A DNA stretch of 64,000 bases from Bacteroidota bacterium. GTDB taxonomy: Bacteria > Bacteroidota > Bacteroidia > UKL13-3. Shown here one piece after another: positions 17,793-26,540 of the stretch. The stretch is taken from assembly GCA_947460345.1 (NCBI GenBank), contig CANHGM010000007.1, forward strand, positions 1 to 64,000, in the 5' to 3' direction. Position numbers and translations under genes: made by a program. Under the pieces are notes generated by a model. That model was not told the DNA's origin, did not search any database, and saw only the letters and a program-made list of their open reading frames with translations. The stretch's first letter is position 1. Every line of letters begins with the position of its first letter.

Positions 17793-18810
17793 TCAATTAT
17801 TTAAGGCTTCTAATCCGTTTTTTGCATGGTCAGATTTAACTCCCCATTTTGCCAATAGTTTGTTTGCCACAAGTGCATTTATTAAATTGTCTTAAGCCAG
17901 TAAAACATTTTTATTTTTCAGACTCGTTTGTTTTTTTTAATTTGAATGAATTGTCTTTTTTTTGCAAGATTTAATTCTAAATCAAAATAGAATTTAGAAC
18001 CGCTATTTAGAACACTCTCTACAAATATTTCAGAATCTAACAAATGTATGAGCTTCTTCACAATGGCAAGCCCTAAGCCCGTTCCTCAATGTTTTCTTTT
18101 TTTATTGCTTTAGGCTGAGTAAAACTATCGAAAATTACATGAAACAAATTGTTAGGAATTCCTATTCCAGTATCTGTAATGCTAAATCTAATTTTATATT
18201 TTTTTTAAAGTCAATTAATTTTCGATGAGTTCAAATGTTAAATTTACTTTGTTCTGATTTAAATATATACCAGACAAGGGGTTGTATACTTTAGACTCAA
18301 GGTATAAGTCGTTGTATTTGTTTTGCAGCTTTAATCGCATTTTTCTGGACAATTAAAACTCATATATAGTGCCTAAAGATTTATGAACCCTTGCTATATT
18401 ATAATAGTCATGGTGTTTTATATATGTTTAGAAAATTTATTAAATGTAAAAGACCAAGGTGGTAGTTATCTTTTTTTTAGTAAACTCCAGCCATATTAAA
18501 TTTGGCATCAGCTATACCTTTGTCATTTTTAGATTCTTTATAAATTGCAATAGCATCTTTAGCTTTTAGTATGGCGTTTTTATAGTTACCTAAAATCATA
18601 TAAAAAAACGATAGTTTATTAAGCAATTGGCTTTTAACTTAGCTAAAATATGTTTGTTTCTCAACAAAAGAGCCTTGTTGGTTAGTCTAACGCTAAGTTT
18701 TAATTACTAACTTTAGAAGTATATGCTTCTTCCAAAAGTGATTTTATTTCACGTTTAATTATTGGAGAAGCCCCTTTTATTTGCGGTTTATATAATTGAA
18801 ATTTTGGCAT
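17793..18810 (-). pseudogene. Decayed TPR hybrid histidine kinase
   Basis: No intact frame, but translating the minus strand in pieces gives an ordered series of kinase parts. From 18810: an ATG frame of 36 codons ending in TAA (KREIKSLLEEAYTSKVSN); about 18482-18635: a TPR-like helix pair (LSFFYMILGNYKNAILKAKD, then AIAIYKESKNDKGIADAKF); 18154-18180: ITDTGIGIP (HATPase G1 box), followed by FDSFTQPKA; a frameshift; 18053-18087: [11 protein letters not shown] (G2 box); 17793-17905: a receiver start VLLA-stop-DN, then ALVANKLLAKWGVKSD and HAKNGLEALNN, ending at TGA 17793. The TAA at 17894-17892 stands where LAEDN would have Glu. Transmembrane, dimerisation and most TPR parts are gone. This explains the 1 kb gap without a gene. 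Confidence 0.85.
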
Positions 18811-18850
18811 GCTAAATTAAACAAAAAAACAAACGAGTATGAATTGTAAG

Positions 18851-19033
18851 TTAATCTACGTTTTTGTCCTTTTTCAATTTTTCAATTTCTTCAAATCTCT
18901 TAATTCGTTCTTCCATTTCTTCTGCTCTAGATTTAGCATTTGGTTGAAGAAAAAATTTATAAAAGAAAAATATGCAAAGTCCGCCAATGGCAAACTCAGA
19001 TAATAATATAAACCAAAAATTAGGTTTTAACAT
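18851..19033 (-). CDS. Small single-pass membrane protein with coiled-coil tail
   Basis: 60 residues: one membrane helix (FWFILLSEFAIGGLCIFFFYKFFL, residues about 6-29) and a charged helical tail (AEEMEERIKRFEEIEKLKK) that should lie in the cytoplasm or form a coiled coil. Good ATG start. It follows the PhoD-like gene by 16 bases on the same strand, so it is probably co-transcribed. Function unknown. It may be a small accessory protein, or a neighbour unrelated to the phosphatase. Confidence 0.7.
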   Translation of the reverse strand: MLKPNFWFILLSEFAIGGLCIFFFYKFFLQPNAKSRAEEMEERIKRFEEIEKLKKDKNVD

Positions 19034-19049
19034 GAGTATATATATTTAA

Positions 19050-20513
19050 TTAGTCCCACTTAAGTTCGTCTTGTCTTATTGTAAATTCCCACTTAAGTTC
19101 GTTTTTTGAATCAAAGCATTTAATCAATAAGTTTCTATTGTTTTTGCCACCACTCACTGAAAACTGACAATAATTGGGTTCAACTACCAAGGTCTGTTTA
19201 ATGCGCTGAGGATTGTTTGCTTCAGATGTTTTTAAAACATTACTTCCTTTACTAGATAACGGAGAACAAGTAACCTCGTATAGCACTGTTTTTTTCTTTG
19301 TTGATATAACATCTTCCTCCTCTGTGCTTTTCTCTTCTTTTTCTTTCTTTTCTTTTTTCTTTTTCTTAGAATTGTTAGTTAGTTTTTCAAAGTGGTTTAA
19401 AGTATCAGACAACAAAGGTTCAAATTTTAAAACTTCGGTATGGTGTCTATCTCCCGTTATAAAAACAACCCCGTCAATTTTATTGTTTTGTATAAAATTA
19501 AGTATATATTCTCTTTCTTTTTTAAAGAATTGATAAGATTCTTGATCAGTATTAAAATTTAAAAACTGACCGCCCATAACCACAAATTTAAAGGTAGCCT
19601 GAGATGTTAGTATACTTTGAAGAAACCAATCTAATTGAACTTGCCCCAATTGAGATTTGTTATATAATGAATCAGGTAGTTCATCCGCATCTCTAAAATA
19701 TCTATTGTCAAGCATAAAAAACTCCCCGTCGCTTATTTGAAATTTACTATAAGTGCCTATACCGTCATGACCATAATACTTATTACCCCAGTAATCTTTG
19801 TAAGTTTCAAGTGATATATTTTTTAAATCAAAAACTTTACATGAATTGTTAGGTCCAAAATCATGATCATCCCATATTGCATAATTGTTTTTGGTTGCCA
19901 AAAGCTTTTGTAAATCTTTTTGTTTTCTAGTGTGCTGGTATCTATATTTTATTCCAAACTCAGAACTATAATCAGCCTCTCTTAAATATACATTATCACC
20001 AAGCCAAATCATTGTTTTTGCTGGGTTTTCGGCCATTTTTTGGAATATAGTTGTACCTTGTCCATAAGGCTCGCCTGGTCTATCAAATATACTGTCATTT
20101 ATATAATTACATGAGCCAGCTATAAAGCTAAAGTTAGGTGCAGAGGTTCTCCATTCCCAAAGGTCCCTCGTTATAAATTTTAATGGGTAATCAAATTTAA
20201 TTTCTTTATCATCTAATTCAATAGAATATTTATATGTTTTTCCTGGCAATAAGTTGTCAATAATACATTTGGTAATTACAGCTTCGCACTTATCTCCATT
20301 TTTAATGTTTTTTACCCATTCGCTCTTTATTTTTTCTTCGTTTTCAACAGCATATTTAATTTTTATTTTTTTAGTACATTTTGTTTGCACCCATATTAAG
20401 CACTCTCTGTGTTCGGCGTAGCCATTCATAGGTCCAGAAATAATTTTTGGCGTTTGAGCGACAATTTTAGAAACAAATAAAATTAAAATAAAATGTAAAA
20501 GTGTTCTTTTCAT
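19050..20513 (-). CDS. Secreted PhoD-like phosphatase/phosphodiesterase
   Basis: 487 residues with a signal peptide (MKRTLLHFILILFVSKIVAQ). After an N-terminal fibronectin-like domain come the metallophosphatase motifs of the PhoD family: GSCNY, TMIWLGDNVYLREADY, NYAIWDDHDFGPNN, and ITGDRHHTEV. All expected Asp/His metal ligands are visible. The enzyme should act in the periplasm or outside on phosphate mono- or diesters. Near residues 385-410 a Lys/Glu run (KKKKKEKKEKEEK) makes a charged insert between the catalytic core and the C-terminal part, which is unusual for a secreted enzyme. TATTTTTG promoter element 9 bases upstream of the ATG. Confidence 0.85.
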   Translation of the reverse strand: MKRTLLHFILILFVSKIVAQTPKIISGPMNGYAEHRECLIWVQTKCTKKIKIKYAVENEEKIKSEWVKNIKNGDKCEAVITKCIIDNLLPGKTYKYSIELDDKEIKFDYPLKFITRDLWEWRTSAPNFSFIAGSCNYINDSIFDRPGEPYGQGTTIFQKMAENPAKTMIWLGDNVYLREADYSSEFGIKYRYQHTRKQKDLQKLLATKNNYAIWDDHDFGPNNSCKVFDLKNISLETYKDYWGNKYYGHDGIGTYSKFQISDGEFFMLDNRYFRDADELPDSLYNKSQLGQVQLDWFLQSILTSQATFKFVVMGGQFLNFNTDQESYQFFKKEREYILNFIQNNKIDGVVFITGDRHHTEVLKFEPLLSDTLNHFEKLTNNSKKKKKEKKEKEEKSTEEEDVISTKKKTVLYEVTCSPLSSKGSNVLKTSEANNPQRIKQTLVVEPNYCQFSVSGGKNNRNLLIKCFDSKNELKWEFTIRQDELKWD

Positions 20514-20522
20514 ACTTCACTA

Positions 20523-20530
20523 CAAAAATA
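20523..20530 (-). promoter_or_regulatory. -7 promoter element (TATTTTTG) of the PhoD-like gene
   Basis: TATTTTTG on the minus strand, ending 9 bases before the ATG at 20513. Confidence 0.55.
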
Positions 20531-20594
20531 TGAATAAAATGTCACGGCTTTGCAATCATTTTTAAATATGATTCTATTCAAGAGTTTATTAAAA

Positions 20595-20625
20595 TTGAAA
20601 CCAAATTTTATTTATATATATTTGC
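20595..20625 (+). promoter_or_regulatory. Promoter of the 20643 lipoprotein gene (TTG-N19-TATATTTG)
   Basis: ATTG at 20595-20598, 19 bases, then TATATTTG at 20618-20625. The ATG at 20643 follows 17 bases later, supporting that start over the upstream TTG/ATG codons in the same frame. Confidence 0.6.
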
Positions 20626-20642
20626 TTTTTAAATTAAAAAAA

Positions 20643-21065
20643 ATGAAAAATATTTTTTATATTGTTTTTTTGCTTACCCTTTTAGTTTCTTGTAAAACAG
20701 CTAAACTTCCCGGCCCTGAAAAAAAAATATTTTTTGGTACAGGGGGTGGCTTCACTGGAAAGGTCTCTAAGTATTGTTTAAGCTCATATGGTCAATTGTC
20801 TAAAATTAACATGAATGGAGATATAGAGACTGTTTATCAATTAAAATTTAAAAAAAAGCAATTGCAAAACTTATTTGATTCGGCATCAATAGTTCAAAAT
20901 GCATATCTAGGTTTTAGTAATCCAGGAAATATCTATTATTTTTTAATTATCAATGGTGAATTTAACACATTGCCGTCTTTTATGTGGGGTCAAGAAAGCT
21001 TTAAAACGCCATTAATAATTACTTCTTACTATGACAAACTGAATGCACTTGTACCTCAAAAATAA
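20643..21065 (+). CDS. Small lipoprotein of unknown function
   Basis: 140 residues from the ATG at 20643, where a clean lipoprotein signal begins (MKNIFYIVFLLTLLVSC, lipidated Cys17). The frame stays open upstream to a TTG at 20550, but that part lies above the promoter element. The mature protein has a Gly-rich stretch (FGTGGGFTGKVSKYC) and a C-terminal part ending in LVPQK. No family recognised. It stands alone between two minus-strand genes. Confidence 0.7.
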   Translation: MKNIFYIVFLLTLLVSCKTAKLPGPEKKIFFGTGGGFTGKVSKYCLSSYGQLSKINMNGDIETVYQLKFKKKQLQNLFDSASIVQNAYLGFSNPGNIYYFLIINGEFNTLPSFMWGQESFKTPLIITSYYDKLNALVPQK

Positions 21066-21077
21066 CAAGTACTATTT

Positions 21078-22028
21078 TTAATTTTTTGAAAACACCCTTA
21101 TACTAGAGGCAGCAAATAATGGAGCGAGAATAATAATTAAAAAACTCCAAAGAGAGTCTGTATATATGTATATTGTAGTTGAAATAAGTAAAACATAAAT
21201 GGGATATAAAAGCAGGCTAAATCCAAATAGCAGAGAATCATAAAAAATCCCTTTTCTATTTATTTTTATAACTAATTTTTTCATCAAAAGATAAAAAGGA
21301 ATTGAAACAATGTAACCTATTAAAGCAGGTAAAAAAAACACGATTTTATATAGAAGGTCTAAGTTTTTAAAATGGATTTGAGTTTTATCTTTACTAAGCA
21401 CAACGTTCAATAACTGACTGTTAAGTTTTTCATTAAATTCATTTATGGCAATACCTGTTATAGATGTGTTTATTTGATCTTTAATATATATAATATCACC
21501 CCAGTTTACAAATAAGTTTTTGCCTATAGATTTAAAGGACGTATAATTTAAACCTACAGGTAATACTTTTATTTTTTTTCCAATTTCGATGTCATTATAT
21601 GCTTGAATTGCAATCCTTGCAGTTCCTTTTTTTAAGTTTCGTAACTTCCATTCATGTATACAAAGTCCTTCCGAAAAAATTAAAACGATTCCATTGTTTT
21701 TAAGAATAGACGAACATCTCTCAAATGTTTCATCATTATGCAATAAGTTTTCTCTACCCTCACTAATTCTATAAATTGGAATCATTTTTAGAGCGGTAAA
21801 TATTTTTTTAACTAAAGGTTTTTTAAAAGCATCTCCTCGTGCCAAAAAATGCACAGGCTTGTTAAATTTAGCTCCTAAAACAATGGCATCTAAAAACGAA
21901 TTAGGATGATTACAAGCAAGTATAAGCGGTCCTTCTATATTTAAAACATCTTTTTTAGAAAAACGTATTTGCTTAAAATAAACAAACAATGCTGCTCTTA
22001 CCCAATATTTTACGATATAATATAACAC
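21078..22028 (-). CDS. 1-acyl-glycerol-3-phosphate acyltransferase-like protein (PlsC family)
   Basis: 316 residues. The PlsC acyltransferase motifs are present: ACNHPNSFLDAIVLG (H-x4-D catalytic pair near residues 40-45), PIYRISEGR, and FSEGLCIHEWKL. Two or three membrane segments follow in the C-terminal 90 residues (FFLPALIGYIVSIPFYLL and later), longer than in the basic PlsC. It should transfer an acyl chain to a lysophospholipid or another lipid at the inner membrane; the exact acceptor is not readable. The start is GTG at 22028; the overlapping ATG is in another frame. A TAAATTTG element sits 4 bases upstream. Confidence 0.85.
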   Translation of the reverse strand: MLYYIVKYWVRAALFVYFKQIRFSKKDVLNIEGPLILACNHPNSFLDAIVLGAKFNKPVHFLARGDAFKKPLVKKIFTALKMIPIYRISEGRENLLHNDETFERCSSILKNNGIVLIFSEGLCIHEWKLRNLKKGTARIAIQAYNDIEIGKKIKVLPVGLNYTSFKSIGKNLFVNWGDIIYIKDQINTSITGIAINEFNEKLNSQLLNVVLSKDKTQIHFKNLDLLYKIVFFLPALIGYIVSIPFYLLMKKLVIKINRKGIFYDSLLFGFSLLLYPIYVLLISTTIYIYTDSLWSFLIIILAPLFAASSIRVFSKN

Positions 22029-22032
22029 ATGG

Positions 22033-22040
22033 CAAATTTA
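22033..22040 (-). promoter_or_regulatory. -7 promoter element (TAAATTTG) of the acyltransferase gene
   Basis: TAAATTTG on the minus strand ends 4 bases before the GTG start, implying a very short or absent leader. Confidence 0.55.
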
Positions 22041-22131
22041 AGTAAAAGTATTTTAATTTATAGTTTTAAATGTTTGATGTGTTCAACATGTTAAATAATT
22101 ATTACTTGTTTATATATTGTTAGTATTAGAT

Positions 22132-22139
22132 TATTTTTG
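22132..22139 (+). promoter_or_regulatory. -7 promoter element (TATTTTTG) of the 22158 T9SS protein gene
   Basis: TATTTTTG, 18 bases before the ATG at 22158; the in-frame TTG at 22137 is part of it. Confidence 0.55.
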
Positions 22140-22157
22140 CAACAAATTAATTTTAAT

Positions 22158-24428
22158 ATGAAAAAAATAACTGTTTTTTACTTTTTACTTTTTGCTTTAT
22201 TTGTTTTATCGAAAGATAGTATTTCTCAACCAACAGTAATACCTTCTTCTGACGAAATATTACTACCTAAATTTATGTGCAGTGGAGCTGTCATTTCTAA
22301 AAGAGTACCTTTTGCGTGTATGCTAAAATTAACAGGTCTCACAGCAAATGCAACATACAGATATATTACCGGAGCCACCACCAATGCAAATGTGACTTCT
22401 GGCTCTTCTCCAGGAAATTTTTATGCAATTAACAATGTGGCAGGAGCATATGGAAACATCACGGGTTATACTTCTCAAAAAAGCTTAGCAGGATTGCTAT
22501 TAAATAACGATAGCTTAATTACTAACACTGGTAACAATAGGTATGCAGAGTTTACTACAGATGCAAATGGAGATTATAAAGGTTATTTCTCGTTAGTTAC
22601 TACAGGCAACAATGTTTTTAAAGCAGATAGCAATGTTTATTTTTATGTTTCAGTAAATGACGGTGCCGGAGGAACTACTGTAGATAAAAGATTCAGAACT
22701 ACTAATACTATAAAAATGCTTGCATTTGGTAGTAACAACACTTCAGGTTCAACAGATTGTTCGGCTATTAGAGGAAACTCATTGGCTCCTGGTGAAACAT
22801 TTGTGTTTTTGTATGACAATGTATCAAATTCAAACAGACCACTTTATGGTACATGGGCTGAAAACGATGGAATAACAACCAACTTCTCGAGTTGGTATAG
22901 TCCTACAGTAGATACAACTTCTGGTGCTTGGGGTGCTATTATTCCTAATGACAATGCCAATGGAGTTAGAAGAATTGAAAGTAGAGATTGGAGTGGTAAT
23001 GTTTTATATTTTCATACCAATGCCAATGGAGTATGGCCCAATGGTACCAACACTGTAAATCCTGTCAAAGACACAATTCCTTTAGTAATTGCACTAAACG
23101 ATGCCCCATTGGGCCCAACAGGCCCTGTAATACCTAAAATTAAATTTAGCAATACTACTTCATCTATAGGAGAAGGAGCCGGAACAACTTCAGTTACTAT
23201 TAATATTTCCTCAGCTCCTTCCAACGGAGAAACAGTTGACATTATAATAAAAGGCGGATCAGCAACTAATAGCACTGATTTTAGTTTAGCAACTGCGGTA
23301 GCTAATTTTACTTCAGGCAGCTCTTCATCTCAAAGTATAACAGTGAACATTTCAGACGACCAACTAACAGAAGGAGCTGAAGACATAGTTTTGGTGTTAA
23401 GAAACGCATCATCAGGTTTGGCTATAGATGCCGATTCTGTAACTACTATTACAATTAATGATAATGATGTTCCTAATATAGCTTTTTCAACAACTAGTCA
23501 AACAGTAAATGAAGATGCTGATACAGTTTGGTTTGATGTAACTTTGTCAAATCCAGACCCTGCAAATTCAACTAAAATAGATGTAGCTTTAACAGGAGGG
23601 TCATCTTCTAATGGCAGTGATTTTTCTACATTTACAACCCAAACATTAACATTTACAGCAAATAGTACAACTCCTCAAAAATTTTGGATTAAAATCACAG
23701 ATGATTTATTGGATGAAAACAATGAAGATTTAATATTCTCACTTCAAAACCCTACTAATAATGCTCAAATAACCGGAGGAACTTTAAATGTTACTATTCG
23801 CGATAATGATACTACTATAAAAGTTACCTTCCCTGGAATTACTTTTGACCTTGCGTCTGATTCAGTTATTGAAGGTGCTTCAGCATCTGTTAAAGTAAGT
23901 ATTACTGCGGCTGATACTTCAAAAGATATAACGGTTGATTTGGCTACAAATGGAGGAACCGCAATTAATGGAACACACTATTCATTCACAAATAAAACAC
24001 TAACTTTCTTAAAAAGCACAACAACTTTAACTCAAACAATATCTTTAAACACTATTAGTGACAATAAAATTAGTGGTAGCCACAAGTTGTTTTTAAAGTT
24101 ACAAAATGCTTCAAACAATGCATCTATTGGGTCGCCTGATACATATGAACTTACAATAAAAGAAGATGGTAAAAACAGTATTAACCCTGTGTTTAAAGAA
24201 TTAGGAGTTGAAATGTATCCTAACCCTACAACAGATATTCTATATTTAAATAGTAAAGAGGTTATTGAGAATATAACTATTACAGATATATCTGGAAAAT
24301 TGGTTTATCAAAATTTAACTAACCAAAAGCAAAACACAATTAATACAAGTAATTTTGCTAAAGGATTTTATATAGTTCATATATATATATCTAACCAAGA
24401 AACTGTTCAAAAAATTTGTATATACTAA
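22158..24428 (+). CDS. Surface protein with Calx-beta domains and T9SS type A sorting domain
   Basis: 756 residues. Signal peptide MKKITVFYFLLFALFVLS. Residues about 30-320 form a Ser/Thr/Asn-rich N-terminal region. Then come three Calx-beta-like repeats, each with a strand opening like SIGEGAGTTSV, a GGSATNSTDF-type turn, and an acidic DNDVP or DNDTT linker. The last 75 residues are a T9SS type A domain (VEMYPNPTTDILYLNS, then DISGKLVYQ and FAKGFYIVHIY). Such proteins leave by the type IX system and are anchored at the surface; Calx-beta domains usually bind calcium and serve adhesion. The start was placed at ATG 22158. Probably an adhesin; the ligand is unknown. Confidence 0.88.
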   Translation: MKKITVFYFLLFALFVLSKDSISQPTVIPSSDEILLPKFMCSGAVISKRVPFACMLKLTGLTANATYRYITGATTNANVTSGSSPGNFYAINNVAGAYGNITGYTSQKSLAGLLLNNDSLITNTGNNRYAEFTTDANGDYKGYFSLVTTGNNVFKADSNVYFYVSVNDGAGGTTVDKRFRTTNTIKMLAFGSNNTSGSTDCSAIRGNSLAPGETFVFLYDNVSNSNRPLYGTWAENDGITTNFSSWYSPTVDTTSGAWGAIIPNDNANGVRRIESRDWSGNVLYFHTNANGVWPNGTNTVNPVKDTIPLVIALNDAPLGPTGPVIPKIKFSNTTSSIGEGAGTTSVTINISSAPSNGETVDIIIKGGSATNSTDFSLATAVANFTSGSSSSQSITVNISDDQLTEGAEDIVLVLRNASSGLAIDADSVTTITINDNDVPNIAFSTTSQTVNEDADTVWFDVTLSNPDPANSTKIDVALTGGSSSNGSDFSTFTTQTLTFTANSTTPQKFWIKITDDLLDENNEDLIFSLQNPTNNAQITGGTLNVTIRDNDTTIKVTFPGITFDLASDSVIEGASASVKVSITAADTSKDITVDLATNGGTAINGTHYSFTNKTLTFLKSTTTLTQTISLNTISDNKISGSHKLFLKLQNASNNASIGSPDTYELTIKEDGKNSINPVFKELGVEMYPNPTTDILYLNSKEVIENITITDISGKLVYQNLTNQKQNTINTSNFAKGFYIVHIYISNQETVQKICIY

Positions 24429-24445
24429 TAGGTAAATTATTTTTA

Positions 24446-24485
24446 TTAAAAAGCCTGCATCTAATTTTAGGTGCAGGCTTTTTAA
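24446..24485. terminator. Bidirectional terminator between the T9SS gene and folC
   Basis: A stem of up to 18 pairs (24446-24463 with 24468-24485, one G-T pair, loop ATTT) flanked by A and T runs (AAAAAGCCTGCA, TGCAGGCTTTTT). It can end both convergent transcripts. Confidence 0.85.
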
Positions 24486-24508
24486 TTATATATATATTGA
24501 TAAATAAG

Positions 24509-25798
24509 TTATAAAATTTCAGCGGCTACAAAAGTACTTCCGCCTACAAAGATAAGATCGTTTGAAGAGGCTTGTTTTTTAGCTTCGTTTAATGCGTTTT
24601 CTACTGAGCCATAAAAGTTGCCTTGAAGTCCAAATGTTTTTGCAATTTCAAATAGGTCCTCATCATTCATTGCTCTTGGCATATCTGCTTTGCAAAAAAA
24701 GTATATAGCATGTTTGGGCAAAGCAGAAAGTACTTTGTCGGGTAATTTATCATTTACCATTCCAAACACGATAAAAAGTTTATTATATTTAATGGTTAAT
24801 AGTTGTTCTACAATTTCTTTAATACCATCTTCATTATGGCCTGTATCTGAAACTATAAGTGGCATTTTACTAAGAATATCCCATCTACCTTTAAATCCAG
24901 TGTTAGTTTTTACTTGTTTAAGTCCGGTTCTTATGTGGTTTTCAGAAATTACAAAGCCATTTTCTTGAAGAGATTTTACTGCATGTAACACAGTTATGAT
25001 ATTATGCTTTTGATAATTTCCTGTCAAATCACATTCAAGTTTATTTATAGCTAATTTGTTTTTAAAATAAACATCTACTGTAATTAAAAATCCATTGTTT
25101 TCCCAATTTTTTATTTGAAAAATATCAGATGTAAATTCAATTGGCGAATGCTCTAAATTGGCTTTTTGTTCAAACACATTTGTGGTTTCATTTTGCTTTT
25201 GCCCAATTATTATTGGAGTATTTTTTTTTATTATACCAGCCTTTTCAAAGGCTATTTTTTCAATTGTATCTCCTAACAAATCTGTGTGGTCATATCCAAT
25301 ATTGGTAATAACAGAAAGCAAGGGGCTTATTATGTTAGTAGAGTCAAGTCTTCCTCCCAAACCAGTTTCTATTACTGCTATGTCTAGATGTTGATTAGAA
25401 AAGAAATCGAAACACAAAGCCACGGTCCACTCAAAAAAACTAGGTTCTATTTTTTCGAAAGCATCTTTATACAATTCTACAAATTTTAACACATACTCTT
25501 CTGAGATCATAGTTCCATTTATTCTAATTCTTTCTCTAAAATCTTTTATATGAGGAGAGGTATAAAGCCCTGTTTTATATCCGGCACTATGAAGAATAGA
25601 TGCCAACATATGGCTAGTAGAGCCTTTACCGTTGGTGCCGGCAATGTGAATGGTTTTAAATTTTTTCTCAGGATGCTTTAACACCTCCATAAGCTTTATG
25701 GTATTGGTTAAATCTGCTTTATATGCTGCCTTGCCAATGCGAGTAAACATGGGTAACCTACTGAAAAGATAATTTAGAACTTCTTGATATGATTGCAT
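24509..25798 (-). CDS. folC: Dihydrofolate/folylpolyglutamate synthase
   Basis: 429 residues, the usual size. ATP-dependent ligase that joins glutamate to dihydropteroate or folate in the cytoplasm. Seen: IHIAGTNGKGSTSHMLA (P-loop), GLYTSPHIKDFRERIRING, ETGLGGRLDSTN (Mg site), ITNIGYDHTDLLGDT, and VSDTGHNEDGIKE in the C-terminal domain. ATG start retains the family N-terminus (YQEVLNYLFSRLPMF). It is the last gene before the divergent region with the 25910 gene; its 3' end faces the T9SS gene across a terminator. Confidence 0.95.
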   Translation of the reverse strand: MQSYQEVLNYLFSRLPMFTRIGKAAYKADLTNTIKLMEVLKHPEKKFKTIHIAGTNGKGSTSHMLASILHSAGYKTGLYTSPHIKDFRERIRINGTMISEEYVLKFVELYKDAFEKIEPSFFEWTVALCFDFFSNQHLDIAVIETGLGGRLDSTNIISPLLSVITNIGYDHTDLLGDTIEKIAFEKAGIIKKNTPIIIGQKQNETTNVFEQKANLEHSPIEFTSDIFQIKNWENNGFLITVDVYFKNKLAINKLECDLTGNYQKHNIITVLHAVKSLQENGFVISENHIRTGLKQVKTNTGFKGRWDILSKMPLIVSDTGHNEDGIKEIVEQLLTIKYNKLFIVFGMVNDKLPDKVLSALPKHAIYFFCKADMPRAMNDEDLFEIAKTFGLQGNFYGSVENALNEAKKQASSNDLIFVGGSTFVAAEIL

Positions 25799-25855
25799 AG
25801 TATTTAAACTGCAAGATTAATAAATAACATCTTTTCCACCTTTTTTTTGTTTGAA

Positions 25856-25888
25856 TTTGTTTTATAAGAGTTTGTTACATTATCTTCG
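25856..25888 (+). promoter_or_regulatory. Promoter of the 25910 secreted-protein gene (TTTG-N21-TATCTTCG)
   Basis: TTTG at 25856-25859, 21 bases, then TATCTTCG at 25881-25888, one base off TAnnTTTG. The ATG lies 21 bases downstream. Confidence 0.5.
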
Positions 25889-25909
25889 CACCCGATATAA
25901 TAAAATATT

Positions 25910-26482
25910 ATGAGAAAATTAATCTTATCTTTAGCTTTATTAGCTACTTCTTCATTAGTAAGTCTTTCTGCTCAAGGGTTGTGTGAAGCAACCAATACTG
26001 TTGCTAACGCAGCCTCTTCAGGATTTGACGCATTAAAAGGAAAGTATTCATCTACTGATTATACCGGACAATGGGTTGCTAATGTAAAATTACCTGGAGC
26101 TAAGTCTTGTGTTATTGACGAAAACTCTGGAATGTACATTGCAACTATGGCTTCTGGCGTTTCTCGTGAGCAAGCATTTGCAATGGTTACTAAGTTCACA
26201 AAAGAGATGAATTGTATGTCATCTTGGAACACATGGAAATATGACAATGAAGGTGAATCTATCTTCCAAATTTTTTACAGCGAAAAAGCTGAAAATATTG
26301 GTGCTGATGGTGGTAACTATGGTGGATGGGGAGCAGGATACACTCCTAAATGGAATAACAACACCCGTGATTACAATAGCTATGATAAAGTAGCTATGGG
26401 TAAAACAGTTCTATACGATATTCGTAAGATTGACGGTGCAGGTAAATGGGAAGTTAGATTATTAATTTACGAAGCTAAATAA
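25910..26482 (+). CDS. Secreted protein of unknown function
   Basis: 190 residues with a signal peptide (MRKLILSLALLATSSLVSLSAQ). The mature protein has two Cys pairs (LCEATN, KSCVID, MNCMSSW), a Gly/Trp/Asn-rich stretch (GNYGGWGAGYTPKWNNN) and a C-terminal part ending in EVRLLIYEAK. Codons look evenly used (act, gct, ggt, aac), which with the strong terminator suggests a well-expressed gene; this is a visual impression. No family recognised. It is a single gene bounded by a perfect terminator, and the M28 peptidase gene begins just beyond. Confidence 0.75.
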   Translation: MRKLILSLALLATSSLVSLSAQGLCEATNTVANAASSGFDALKGKYSSTDYTGQWVANVKLPGAKSCVIDENSGMYIATMASGVSREQAFAMVTKFTKEMNCMSSWNTWKYDNEGESIFQIFYSEKAENIGADGGNYGGWGAGYTPKWNNNTRDYNSYDKVAMGKTVLYDIRKIDGAGKWEVRLLIYEAK

Positions 26483-26502
26483 TTAAACAATATTTTAAAT
26501 AG

Positions 26503-26534
26503 AACGCAGGTTTCGTAAGAAACCTGCGTTTTTT
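26503..26534 (+). terminator. Strong terminator (11-base perfect stem)
   Basis: AACGCAGGTTT (26503-26513), loop CGTAAG, AAACCTGCGTT (26520-26530), then four T. It ends the 25910 gene only 6 bases before the ATG of the next gene. Confidence 0.9.
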
Positions 26535-26540
26535 ATTACT

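Noticed and set aside
17790..18850. Noncoding RNA or regulatory region in the 1 kb gene-free stretch
   Set aside because: Frame-by-frame translation shows ordered histidine-kinase remains, so a pseudogene explains most of it.
20550..20642. N-terminal extension of the 20643 lipoprotein
   Set aside because: It lies across the promoter element and would place about 31 residues before a clean lipoprotein signal.
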